Part shown: one piece after another, positions 28,311-37,226 of the stretch
Layout of the letters: each line of letters opens with the position of its first letter
Position numbering within the stretch: position 1 is the first letter of the stretch
Assembly: GCF_900207575.1 (NCBI RefSeq)
Contig: NZ_OAOQ01000004.1
Location: 62,001-126,000, forward strand
Reading direction: 5' to 3'
DNA: 64,000 bases
Source: Cereibacter ovatus
Lineage (GTDB): Bacteria; Pseudomonadota; Alphaproteobacteria; Rhodobacterales; Rhodobacteraceae
Position numbers and translations under genes: made by a program
Notes under the pieces: generated by a model
What the model was told of the DNA's origin: nothing
Database searches by the model: none
What the model saw: the letters and a program-made list of their open reading frames with translations, nothing else

Positions 28311-28361
28311 CTTCTCAACCCCCCGTCTTCTCAAACTGACGGCGGGGGGCAGCCCCCCGCC
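28302..28361. repeat. Short direct repeat and second GC hairpin
   Basis: CCCCCCGTCTTCTCAA occurs twice in tandem after the first stem-loop, followed by GGCGGGGGGC-A-GCCCCCCGCC (28341-28361), a near-perfect 10-bp inverted repeat. It looks like an added module to the dispersed repeat. The rest of the gap up to the next gene shows nothing else. Confidence 0.7.
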
Positions 28362-28422
28362 GATCCAACTGCCAGCCGGAGCAAATCCCCCGCCAGTCAC
28401 CGATCACCGCGTGCCCGCGCCC

Positions 28423-28602
28423 TCACAGGGCGCGCGCCTCGGACACCAGCATGATCGGAATCCCGTCGCGGATCGGGAAGGCCAGCTTCGCCGCCCTCGA
28501 CACCAGTTCCTGCCGCTCGGCGTCATAGCCCAGCGCGGATTGCGTCACCGGACAGACCAGCGCCTCCAGCATCCGGCGGTCGAACAGGGGGGCCTCGGTC
28601 AT
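28423..28602 (-). CDS. Trm112/UPF0434-family small protein
   Basis: This 59-residue protein reads [18 protein letters not shown] at the start and [20 protein letters not shown] at the end, the UPF0434/YcaR (Trm112-like) pattern. Only one of the usual zinc-ligand cysteines (Cys17) is evident. Eukaryotic Trm112 activates methyltransferases; the bacterial role is unclear. Its start overlaps the Lon-N gene stop by ATGA. The frame is short but the family match and the coupling make it a solid call. Confidence 0.85.
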   Translation of the reverse strand: MTEAPLFDRRMLEALVCPVTQSALGYDAERQELVSRAAKLAFPIRDGIPIMLVSEARAL

Positions 28603-29243
28603 TGCATCACCTCATCACCATTACCGCCCCGCAGGGCGAATTCGATCAATGTCACCAGCGTCTCGCGCCGGGTTTCCAACGACGGCGCCTCAAGCAGCGC
28701 CTGCTTGTCCTCGGGGTCGAAGGGGCAGAGCATCGACAGCGAGTTGATCAGCAACTCCTCCTCGGCTTCGCGCAGGCTGCCCCAGTCGGTCGACAATTCC
28801 ATCGCCGCGAAATAGCGGCCCAGCAGATCCAGGAACGCCTCGCGGCGAAAGCCGCCGTCGGTTTCGACCGGCCCCAGATCGCGCGCGAACGGCGCCCAGT
28901 CCACCGTGCAGCGCCGGTAGGGCGAAAAGCCCTGCACTTCGGACACCACCCGGAACCGCGAGATCCCCGACAGCGTAACCATGTAGCGCCCGTCCTCGGT
29001 CTCGGAAAAGCCGGTCAGCCGCCCGGCGCAGCCGATGGCGTGAAGCCGTTTTTCGCCCCCGCCCGGCACCTCGCGCGGCTGGACCATGCCGATCAGCCGC
29101 TGCGGGGTTTTCAGCACATCCTCAAGCATTTGCAGGTAGCGCGGCTCGAAGATGTGCAGGGGCAGCCGGGCGCGCGGCAACAGCAGCGCGCCGGGAAGCG
29201 GAAAGACGGGAATGATGTCTGGAAGGTCGGCCTGCTTGATCAT
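28599..29243 (-). CDS. Lon N-terminal (LON substrate-binding) domain protein
   Basis: This 214-residue protein consists of a LON_substr_bdg domain without ATPase or protease parts: [30 protein letters not shown] at the start (shown as the PUA-like beta portion), then [19 protein letters not shown]. Stand-alone Lon-N proteins are frequent in alphaproteobacteria beside trm112 and thioredoxin genes, as here. The function is unproven. It lies 27 bases after the CnoX gene on the same strand. Confidence 0.87.
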   Translation of the reverse strand: MIKQADLPDIIPVFPLPGALLLPRARLPLHIFEPRYLQMLEDVLKTPQRLIGMVQPREVPGGGEKRLHAIGCAGRLTGFSETEDGRYMVTLSGISRFRVVSEVQGFSPYRRCTVDWAPFARDLGPVETDGGFRREAFLDLLGRYFAAMELSTDWGSLREAEEELLINSLSMLCPFDPEDKQALLEAPSLETRRETLVTLIEFALRGGNGDEVMQ

Positions 29244-29270
29244 GCCCGCTTACCTAGTTCGCGCCCGGCG

Positions 29271-30185
29271 TCAGGCAAATATCATTGACGACAACCGGCG
29301 CCGGCCCTTCAGCACGATCGGATCCGTGGGCTTCAGCGCATCAAAGATCGTGAACAGCTGCGCCCGCGCCGCGCCGTCGTTCCATTCGCGGTCACGACGG
29401 AACAGCTCCAGCAATGCGTCCACCGCCTCGTCGATGCGGCCCGCCGCATGCAGCGCCAGCGCAAGATCAAAGCGGGCCTGCGGATTGGCCGGATCGGCCT
29501 CGACGGCGCGCTGCAACTCGGCCACCGGGCCGGCCTTGGCGGCCTGCCGGGCCAGTTCGATCTGCGCCTTGGCGGCCTCAAGCTCTTTGGCCTTGGCAAT
29601 GGCGGGCGGGGCGGCATTGGCGAAAGCCTCGGCCTGTGCCACGTCACCCGCCGCCAGATGGCAGCGCACCAGCCCGGCATAGGCGGCGGCATTTTCCGGC
29701 TCTTCGCCCAGAATCGCGGCGAAGGTTTCCAGCGCATCGACCACCGCGCCCTCGGCCAGCATCTGCTCGGCTGCTTCCAGCGCCTCGGCCAGACCGCCGT
29801 CGCCACCCAGCGAGGCGATCTTGTCGACAAATTTCTTCACTTCCGACGGCGGCAACGCACCCTGAAAGGCATCGACCGGCTGGCCCTGAAAGAAGGCGAA
29901 GACCGTCGGGATCGACTGGATGCGCAACTGCCCCGCGATCATCTGGTTTTCGTCCACATTGACCTTGACCATACGGACCTTGCCCTTGGCGGCCAGCACC
30001 GCGGCCTCCAGCGCGGGGCCAAGCGTCTTGCAGGGGCCGCACCACGGCGCCCAGAAATCGACGATCACCGGCACGTCGCGGCTGGCGTCGATCACATCCT
30101 GCATGAAGGTCGCCTCGGACGTGTCCTTCACAAGATCGCCCTGCGGAGCGGCGCCCGTTGCGGTCCTGTCCCCGAATCCGAACAT
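29271..30185 (-). CDS. cnoX: Thioredoxin-fold co-chaperone CnoX/YbbN
   Basis: This 304-residue protein has an N-terminal thioredoxin domain with an intact WCGPC motif (Cys49, Cys52) and a C-terminal TPR-like helical region from about residue 130. That architecture is YbbN/CnoX, a holdase that protects proteins under oxidation and hands them to GroEL/DnaK. The Escherichia coli protein has a degenerate motif. The complete CxxC here suggests retained oxidoreductase activity, as in Caulobacter CnoX. GGAGG lies a few bases before the ATG. Confidence 0.88.
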   Translation of the reverse strand: MFGFGDRTATGAAPQGDLVKDTSEATFMQDVIDASRDVPVIVDFWAPWCGPCKTLGPALEAAVLAAKGKVRMVKVNVDENQMIAGQLRIQSIPTVFAFFQGQPVDAFQGALPPSEVKKFVDKIASLGGDGGLAEALEAAEQMLAEGAVVDALETFAAILGEEPENAAAYAGLVRCHLAAGDVAQAEAFANAAPPAIAKAKELEAAKAQIELARQAAKAGPVAELQRAVEADPANPQARFDLALALHAAGRIDEAVDALLELFRRDREWNDGAARAQLFTIFDALKPTDPIVLKGRRRLSSMIFA

Positions 30186-30428
30186 GGTTTATCCTCCGAC
30201 TGACGTGGTGTTTCTATATGCGCGCGGGTCCGCGAAAGGCCAAGAGGCAAACCAGAGGAAGCCCCCGCCCGTGACGCATCCCATGCCGGCTATACAGGGG
30301 GCCGCGAATCCTGTATGGGGCATTGCAACGGCCCGAATGCTCGGGCGGCGGGTCAGGCAACCCGGCCGCGAAGGGGACAGGTTGGCCGTCAACCCGGGCG
30401 CCTCGCGCGTCCCCTTTCTGGCAGATAC

Positions 30429-32723
30429 ATGACCCATACGACTATCGCCGCGCCGCTGGCCGCGGCCCTGGCCGCCAAAGGCTACGATTCCCTCACCCCC
30501 GTGCAAGAGGCCGTTCTGGCCGAAGGCATCGCCGGCCGCGACGCGCTGGTTTCGGCCCAGACCGGATCGGGCAAGACCGTGGCCTTCGGCATCGCCGTGG
30601 CCGACCAGATCCTTCAGGGCAACGACAAGCTGCTGTTTGCCGACACGCCGATCGCGCTGGCCATCGCCCCCACCCGCGAACTGGCGTTGCAGGTCGCACG
30701 CGAACTGTCCTGGCTTTACGCTGAGGCCGGCGCCCAGATCGCCACCTGTGTCGGCGGCATGGACTATCGCAGCGAACGCCGCGCGCTGGAACGCGGCGCC
30801 CATATCGTCGTCGGCACCCCCGGCCGCCTGCGCGACCACATCGAGCGCGGCTCGCTGGATCTGACCGGCCTGCGCGCCGTGGTGCTGGACGAGGCCGACG
30901 AGATGCTTGACCTCGGCTTCCGCGAGGATCTGGAATTCATCCTGTCCAGCGCGCCGGAAGAACGCCGCACGCTGATGTTCTCGGCCACCGTTCCACGGGA
31001 AATCGAGGCGCTGGCCAAGGATTTCCAGCGCGACGCCGTGCGCATCCAGACCGCGGGCGAAAGAAAGCAGCACGCCGACATCGAATACCGCGCGCTGACG
31101 GTTTCCGCCCGTGACCGCGAACACGCGATCTTCAACGTGCTGCGCTTCTACGAGGCGCGCTCGGCGATCGTGTTCTGCAAGACCCGGCTGGCGGTGAACC
31201 ATCTGCTGGCGCGGATGGGCAACCGCGGCTTTCAGGTCGTGGCGCTGTCGGGCGAGTTGAGCCAGCAGGAACGCACCCACGCCCTGCAAGCCCTGCGCGA
31301 CGGTCGCGCCCGCGTCTGCATCGCAACCGATGTGGCCGCACGCGGCATCGACCTGCCGGGGCTGGAACTGGTGATCCATGCCGACCTGCCGTCGAATTCG
31401 GAAACGCTGCTGCATCGGTCGGGACGGACCGGGCGGGCGGGCTCGAAAGGGGTTTCGGTTCTGGTCGTGGCGCCGTCCGAGGTGCGCAAGGCCCAACGGC
31501 TTCTGACCGGCGCGAAGCTGGTGGCGGAATGGGCCAAGCCCCCGTCCGCCGACGAGGTGCAGGAACGTGACGACGCCCGGCTTCTGGAGCATCCGGTTCT
31601 GGCGCTGGATCTGGCCGACGAGATGCCGCTGGCCAACGCGCTGCTGGACCGCTTTGGTCCGCAGCAGATGGCGGCGGCCTTTGTCCGGCTGTGGCGCGAG
31701 GGGCGCTCGGCCCCCGAGGTGCTTCAGGATCTGACCCCGCCCGACGCCAGCACCCGCGCCCCGCGCGAACGCGGCGAATTCGGCGAGGCGGTCTGGTATT
31801 CCATCGGCGTCGGCCACACCGGCCGGGCCGAGGCGCGCTGGCTGTTGCCGAAGATCTGCGAAGCCGGCGGCATCACCAAGAACGAGATCGGCGCCATCCG
31901 CGTCCAGCAGGACAACACCTTTGTCCAGATCGCCAAGGCCGCTGCCGGCCGCTTTGGCGACGCGCTGGAAATCGAAGCCGGCGTCGGCATGATGCGCCTT
32001 GACGGCGAACCGTCGCTGGAACGGCCCGAACGCCCGGCCCGCAAACCCTATGCGCCGCGCCCCGAAGGCCGGCCGACCTCTCCGCGCGCCCCGCGCGACG
32101 AGGCCCCGCGCCGCGAAAAGCCGGCCTATCAGCCCAAGCCCGCACGCTTTGTCGATGACGCCGAGACCCCGCGCGCATCGGGCTGGACCCCGGACGACCG
32201 CCCGACCAAGGCCCCCCGTCCGCGCCGTGAAGACAGCGCGCCATTCGCGAAGCGTGAAATGCACGACGCCCCGCGCCCGCGCCGCGACGCCTCGGATGAG
32301 GCATCCGCCGACCGCAAACCGGCACGCGACGACAGCCGCAAACCGCGGTGGAGCCCGGATGACCGCGCCGAACGCTCGGCCCCGCGCTCGGCTGGGTTCA
32401 AGTCGCACGGCGGCAAATCCGACGCGGCGCCGCGCTCGGCCGGGTTCAAGTCGCATGGCGCGAAATCGGACCGGCCTGCCCGGACCGGCGACGACAGCCG
32501 TCCGCAGGGCGAAGGGTTCAAGCCGCGTTCGACCGATGCCCGTCCGGCCCGCCCGGCTGGCGAGCGCCCGTTCAAGGCCAAGACCGAAGGGGGCGAGCGC
32601 CCGCCCCGCGCCGGAGGCTTCAAGAAGGACGGATTCAAGAAGGACGCGCCGCGCAAGGCCCCCAAGGCCGACGCCAGCGATCCCTCGCGCCGCTTCACGC
32701 CGCCGAAGAAACCGCGCGGCTGA
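30429..32723 (+). CDS. DEAD-box ATP-dependent RNA helicase with long basic tail
   Basis: This 764-residue helicase is of the DeaD/CsdA type. Motif I is AQTGSGKT (about residues 43-50), motif II VLDEADEMLDLGF, motif III SAT, motif V VCIATDVAARGIDLPG and motif VI HRSGRTGRAG. A DbpA/CsdA-like RNA-binding domain follows (about 455-520). The last about 235 residues are Arg/Pro/Lys-rich and disordered, with a RSAGFKSHG-KSD motif twice. CsdA-type enzymes assist ribosome assembly and RNA decay in the cold. The ATG at 30429 fits the family start. A very long antisense frame is an artefact. Confidence 0.9.
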   Translation: MTHTTIAAPLAAALAAKGYDSLTPVQEAVLAEGIAGRDALVSAQTGSGKTVAFGIAVADQILQGNDKLLFADTPIALAIAPTRELALQVARELSWLYAEAGAQIATCVGGMDYRSERRALERGAHIVVGTPGRLRDHIERGSLDLTGLRAVVLDEADEMLDLGFREDLEFILSSAPEERRTLMFSATVPREIEALAKDFQRDAVRIQTAGERKQHADIEYRALTVSARDREHAIFNVLRFYEARSAIVFCKTRLAVNHLLARMGNRGFQVVALSGELSQQERTHALQALRDGRARVCIATDVAARGIDLPGLELVIHADLPSNSETLLHRSGRTGRAGSKGVSVLVVAPSEVRKAQRLLTGAKLVAEWAKPPSADEVQERDDARLLEHPVLALDLADEMPLANALLDRFGPQQMAAAFVRLWREGRSAPEVLQDLTPPDASTRAPRERGEFGEAVWYSIGVGHTGRAEARWLLPKICEAGGITKNEIGAIRVQQDNTFVQIAKAAAGRFGDALEIEAGVGMMRLDGEPSLERPERPARKPYAPRPEGRPTSPRAPRDEAPRREKPAYQPKPARFVDDAETPRASGWTPDDRPTKAPRPRREDSAPFAKREMHDAPRPRRDASDEASADRKPARDDSRKPRWSPDDRAERSAPRSAGFKSHGGKSDAAPRSAGFKSHGAKSDRPARTGDDSRPQGEGFKPRSTDARPARPAGERPFKAKTEGGERPPRAGGFKKDGFKKDAPRKAPKADASDPSRRFTPPKKPRG

Positions 32724-32885
32724 TCCCAAAGGTCCGGGCCGGGGCGCGCGTCGCCTTTGGCCCGGATCGGACCGACGACGGCCCGGTTCGGGGCCAAGGC
32801 GGTTCTGTGACGGGGCCACGCCCACCTGTTCGGCAGACCAAGTCGCTGGACCTGCGCCCGGACACCCCCTTGAAAATATAAGCGA

Positions 32886-35231
32886 TCAGGCCGCCAGCAG
32901 CGCCCGTGCCTCGTGGGCGCGCAGGGTCGCGCGGGCGGGTTCGTAACTGTCGGCGCCTGCTTCGGTGGCCAGTTCGGGAAAGATCGCCAGCAGTTCGGCG
33001 CACTGATCCTGATCCAGCCCGTCCAGCGTGCGGTCGCCGGGCTGGAAACTTTCCGTCCAGGCGCCATCGGCCATCACGATCTCGTGCCGGTCGAACAGGA
33101 TGTGCAGATAGGTCACCTCGGGCACCTGCGCTTCTTCGATGCCGGGCAGGCCAAGCAGATGCAGCGCCCGCACCAGAACTTCGGATTCGTCAAACAGCAG
33201 CTCGGCCCGACCGTCCGACACCAGCATCCGATGCTGGCGCGACACCATCATGTCGCGCGACGGCCGGTCCGGCCCCAGCGCGCCGCGGCGGATCAGGATC
33301 GGCCGCAGTTCCGGATGCAGGAAAAGAGCCTCGGGGGTCAGCCGCCGCCGCCCGACCCAGCGCACCGGGCGATAGCCGCTGTCACGGGTCAGCACCATGT
33401 CGCCCACGGCCAGATCCTCGACCGCGACTTCGCCGCGCAAGGTCAGAAGCCGGCTGCCGGGGGTGAAACAGGGCACGGCCAGAACCTTGCGGATTGCCTC
33501 GATCTCGTCAAAGCGGATCGTTCCGGTCTGGCCGGTGTCGGTGGTGACGGTGACCCAGCCTGCCTCGGCGTTGCCCTCGTCATAAGCGATCTTGTAGGTC
33601 CAGCCCGGCTGTTTCAGCAGCACAAGCACATCGCGGTCGGTTCCGTCCGCATCCTCGCCGCCGACGACAACATCCCCGATGCCGGCAAAGAGCGTGTCGC
33701 TGCCGGTGCCGCCGGCCAGCGTGTCAGAGCCCGCGCCGCCGAACAGCCGGTCGTTGCCCGCGCCGCCATCCAGCTGGTCGTCGCCGTCACCGCCATCCAG
33801 CGTGTCATCGCCCAGCCCGCCTGACAGGGTGTCGTTGCCAGCGTCACCGTAAAGCAGGTCGGCCCCCGCATCGCCCGACAGCAGATCGCTGCCAGAGCCG
33901 CCAGAGATCGTATCGCTGTCGTCGCCGCCATACAGGCTGTCGTCGCCGCCGCGGCCGTCCATCAGGTCGTTGCCGGCACCGCCGTAAAAGACGTTGGTGT
34001 AGATGTCGCCGCTGACGGTGCCCTGCCCGTCGAACCCGATCAGCGTGTCGTCGTAGGCCGAGCCGATGATGCCATCGATCCCGTTCAGCGTATCGCCCTG
34101 CGCATCCCCGCCGGTGCCGGTGCCGGTCGACAGATCCACCCGCACCGCCGCGCCCGAGGTGCTGTAATCGGCATAGTCCATGCCGGTGCTGCCCAGAAGC
34201 GAATCCGCCCCCGCGCCGCCGCGCAACGTATCGTCGCCGGCGCCACCGTCGAGCGTGTCATTGCCGGCGCTGCCGATCAGGGAATCGTTGCCGGCATTGC
34301 CCGCAAGGTTGACCGCCGCGCCGGACAGGGCGCCGCTCAGCGTGTCGGAATAGGCCGTGCCCGAGACTGCCTCGATCGACGAGAAGGTGCCGCTGTCGGT
34401 GGTGCCCGCAAAGGCATAGCTGCCGGCGCCGGTGCCGGTATAGGTGACGGTCACCCCGGTCGCGACGGCGGAATTGGTGAAGTAAAGCAAGTCGTAATCG
34501 GCTTCGCCGTAGACCGTGTCGATGCCGTGGCCGTCGGTGATGTAGAACACATCGTTGCCGGTGCCGCCGTAAAGCAGGTCGTTCCCCGTCCCGCCTGCCA
34601 GCGTGTCGTTGCCCGCATCGCCGTAAAGCGTATCGTTGCCGCCCCCGCCCACGATCAGATCGTTGCCGTCACCGCCCAGCACGCGGTCGTTGCCGTCGTC
34701 ATTCGTCCAGGAACCGAACGTATCGTTGCCCGCGCCCAGATCGATCGTGTCGTTGCCCGCACCACCGATCACGCTGTCATCGCCGGCGCCGGTGGCGATG
34801 CTGTCGGCGCCAGAAGACCCCGTCACCGTGTCATTGCCGGACCCAAGCAGGACACGCTCGATCTCGGAGAAGATGGCGGTGTAGCCGCCACTGGAGATGG
34901 TGCCAGCCTCGGGTGCGGTGAAGGTCAGTGTCGCGCCGACCGTCATGTTGGCATAAAGCAGGTCGCCCGCGACCATGCCGCCTTCGCCGCCGATCAGCGT
35001 GTCATTGCCAAAGGCATCGCCAATGCGCAGCGTGTCATCGCCGGTTCCGCCGCTGACATAGTCGTCGCCACTGCCACCGGCCAGAAGGTCGTTGCCATCA
35101 TCGCCATAAAGCACGTCGTTGCCGGCGTTGCCGATCAGCGTGTCATTGCCGGAATAGCCATAGATGACATCATTGCCAGAGGTCCCGACCAGACTGTCGT
35201 CGAGAAGTATCCACCCAATGATCGTCGCCAT
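32886..35231 (-). CDS. RTX calcium-binding repeat protein with C-terminal Hint_2 domain
   Basis: This 781-residue protein is built mostly of RTX nonapeptide repeats (GGxGxDxLx, for example YGYSGNDTLIGNAGND) from residue 10 to about 560, which bind calcium outside the cell. From about residue 580, CFTPGSRLLTLRGEVAVEDL starts a Hint_2 (hedgehog/intein-type) domain with Cys, SRQHRMLV and HILFDRHEIVMADG motifs. Such RTX-Hint proteins are a Rhodobacterales speciality and usually leave by type I secretion. No type I exporter lies in this window. Whether the Hint domain self-cleaves is unknown. Confidence 0.88.
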   Translation of the reverse strand: MATIIGWILLDDSLVGTSGNDVIYGYSGNDTLIGNAGNDVLYGDDGNDLLAGGSGDDYVSGGTGDDTLRIGDAFGNDTLIGGEGGMVAGDLLYANMTVGATLTFTAPEAGTISSGGYTAIFSEIERVLLGSGNDTVTGSSGADSIATGAGDDSVIGGAGNDTIDLGAGNDTFGSWTNDDGNDRVLGGDGNDLIVGGGGNDTLYGDAGNDTLAGGTGNDLLYGGTGNDVFYITDGHGIDTVYGEADYDLLYFTNSAVATGVTVTYTGTGAGSYAFAGTTDSGTFSSIEAVSGTAYSDTLSGALSGAAVNLAGNAGNDSLIGSAGNDTLDGGAGDDTLRGGAGADSLLGSTGMDYADYSTSGAAVRVDLSTGTGTGGDAQGDTLNGIDGIIGSAYDDTLIGFDGQGTVSGDIYTNVFYGGAGNDLMDGRGGDDSLYGGDDSDTISGGSGSDLLSGDAGADLLYGDAGNDTLSGGLGDDTLDGGDGDDQLDGGAGNDRLFGGAGSDTLAGGTGSDTLFAGIGDVVVGGEDADGTDRDVLVLLKQPGWTYKIAYDEGNAEAGWVTVTTDTGQTGTIRFDEIEAIRKVLAVPCFTPGSRLLTLRGEVAVEDLAVGDMVLTRDSGYRPVRWVGRRRLTPEALFLHPELRPILIRRGALGPDRPSRDMMVSRQHRMLVSDGRAELLFDESEVLVRALHLLGLPGIEEAQVPEVTYLHILFDRHEIVMADGAWTESFQPGDRTLDGLDQDQCAELLAIFPELATEAGADSYEPARATLRAHEARALLAA

Positions 35232-35321
35232 GTCATCCTCGCGCAGCGCGGACTACCCCGGTGACTTCAAACGGACAAAGTGGGTCCGATTTAAGGCGCG
35301 ATCATGGCGCCACAACGATAA

Positions 35322-36605
35322 TCAGAATCCGCCCAGCCGGGGCAGCCATGTCGAAAGGCCGGGGACCAGCGTCAGCAGCAGCAGCACCGCCAGATGGGCC
35401 AGGTAGAACGGCGGCATCTCTCGCACCAGATCGCCCACCTTCAGCCGTGCAACCGACGAGACGACGAACAACAGGCTTCCCACCGGCGGCGTGATCATCC
35501 CCAGCGTCAGGTTGACGATGGTGACGATGGCGAAATGGATCGGATCAATGCCAAGGCTGTGCGCAATCGGCGCAAGGATCGGCGTCAGGATCATCACCCC
35601 CGGCAGCGGATCAAGAAACAGCCCGAACAGCAGCAGCAGCAGGTTCACCGCCAGCAGGAACAGAAGGGGGCTGGGCTCCATCGCGCCGATGGCGCCGGCC
35701 ATGGCCTGCGGGATGCCCTCGACGATCAGCACCCAGGCGAAGGCCCGCGCGCCCGCCAGAATCAGCAGGATCGCCGTCGAGGTCAGCGCCGCGTTCAGCA
35801 TCAGGCGCGGCAGATCCCGCAGCCGAAGCGAGCGATAGATCAGCATCCCGCAGGCCAGCGCATAGAACACCGCGATCACCGAAGCCTCGGTGGGGGTAAA
35901 GACGCCGAAGCGGATGCCGCCCACGATCACCACGATCAGGAACAGCGCCGGCAGCGCCCGCAGCGTCACGCCCACCATCTCGCGGACGGCGGGCCGCGGG
36001 GCGGCGCTGCGATAGCCGCGTCGGCGGCTGACGTGCCAGTTCACGGCGGTCAACGCGGCGGCAATCAGCACGCCCGGCAGGATGCCGGCCATGAACAGCG
36101 CCCCCACCGTCACCGACTGGTTCTGCATCGCGTAAATGATCATGATGATCGAGGGCGGGATGATCGGCCCCATCACCGCCGCCGAGGCCGTCAACGCCCC
36201 GGCATACCCACGGTGATAGCCGCCCTGATCCATCATGCGGATCATCACCGCCCCCGGCCCCGCCGCATCCGCCAGCGCCGAACCTGAAATCCCCGCGAAC
36301 AGGGTCTGAGAAAAGATGGTGGCATAGCCAAGCCCGCCACGCAGATGCCCCACGAACTGCGAGGCAAATCGCAAAAGGATCTGCGTCATCGCCCCGCCGG
36401 TCATCAGCTCGGCGGCAAGGATGAAGAACGGCACCGCCATCAGCGGAAAGCTGTCGAGGCCGGCGAACATCTCTTTCACGACGACAAGCGCAGGATAGCG
36501 CCCCTCGATCAGCACCGCACCCAGCGCGGCGATGGCCAGCGCGAAGGCCACCGGCATTCCGATCACAAGAAGAAGAAAGAAGGCGGCGAACAGCGTCAGG
36601 GCCAT
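35322..36605 (-). CDS. dctM: TRAP transporter large permease (DctM)
   Basis: This 427-residue protein has about 12 membrane helices. The DctM blocks PLMAVPFFILAAELMTGG, GISGSALADAAGPGAVMI and IPPSIIMIIYA are present. I use the ATG at 36605 (MALTLFAAFFLLL), four bases after the dctQ stop; the open frame upstream lies inside dctQ. With DctQ and DctP it forms a sodium-driven importer for carboxylates. The substrate is not determined by sequence. Confidence 0.93.
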   Translation of the reverse strand: MALTLFAAFFLLLVIGMPVAFALAIAALGAVLIEGRYPALVVVKEMFAGLDSFPLMAVPFFILAAELMTGGAMTQILLRFASQFVGHLRGGLGYATIFSQTLFAGISGSALADAAGPGAVMIRMMDQGGYHRGYAGALTASAAVMGPIIPPSIIMIIYAMQNQSVTVGALFMAGILPGVLIAAALTAVNWHVSRRRGYRSAAPRPAVREMVGVTLRALPALFLIVVIVGGIRFGVFTPTEASVIAVFYALACGMLIYRSLRLRDLPRLMLNAALTSTAILLILAGARAFAWVLIVEGIPQAMAGAIGAMEPSPLLFLLAVNLLLLLFGLFLDPLPGVMILTPILAPIAHSLGIDPIHFAIVTIVNLTLGMITPPVGSLLFVVSSVARLKVGDLVREMPPFYLAHLAVLLLLTLVPGLSTWLPRLGGF

Positions 36606-36609
36606 AAGA

Positions 36610-37131
36610 TCACCCCGCCAGCGGGGCGTCGGGCGGCGCCGACACCGACTCGAACCGGCCGGTGCGCAGCCAGACGGGCAGCGCAAAGGCCATGTGCAGA
36701 ACCAGAAGCGCAAATCCCACCGGCATCGCCGCATAGATCCACTTGAACGAGATCCGGGTGGCGGGCGTCACCTGCCGGCCCATCCGATCCATGTAGTCCA
36801 TGCCGGTCCAGACCATCAGACCGAAGAAGGCCAGCATCAGCGCCACCACCACCCCCCGCAGGACCAGCCCGGCCCGGGCCGGCAACGCCTGCTGAACGCC
36901 GCCCACGGCGACATGCAACCCCCGCCGCAGCGCAAGCCCCGCCCCAAGAAAGGTCATCCAGATCATCAGATACCGGGCCACTTCCTCGGCCCAGACCAAC
37001 GACTCCGAGGTCAGGAACCGCAGCGTGACATTGGCGAACACGATGCAGGCCATCGCCCCCAGCAACGCGACAACCACAAGCCCGTTCGCGGCGACAAGAA
37101 CCCGGTCAAGCCGGGACAGGATCAGGAACAT
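36610..37131 (-). CDS. dctQ: TRAP transporter small permease (DctQ)
   Basis: This 173-residue protein has four membrane helices and the DctQ signature SLVWAEEVARYLMIWMTFLGAG. It lies between dctP (95-base gap) and dctM (four-base gap). The gap after dctP is GC-rich and may fold, which is common where the binding protein is made in excess. Confidence 0.92.
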   Translation of the reverse strand: MFLILSRLDRVLVAANGLVVVALLGAMACIVFANVTLRFLTSESLVWAEEVARYLMIWMTFLGAGLALRRGLHVAVGGVQQALPARAGLVLRGVVVALMLAFFGLMVWTGMDYMDRMGRQVTPATRISFKWIYAAMPVGFALLVLHMAFALPVWLRTGRFESVSAPPDAPLAG

Positions 37132-37226
37132 GGCATGTCCGGGGATCGGTGGCCGCCCGGAATGGGCCGGCCGGAAAGGCAGGACCGCAGCCCGGGGCCG
37201 GGCCGCGGCAAGGGCTGGGCCGGCGC

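Noticed and set aside
30189-32825. 878-residue open frame on the minus strand opposite the DEAD-box helicase
   Set aside because: The helicase has all motifs in order. The antisense frame has no recognisable domain and covers both intergenic ends.
33660-35200. CRISPR-like or minisatellite repeats
   Set aside because: The periodicity is the coding pattern of RTX nonapeptides in a large protein.
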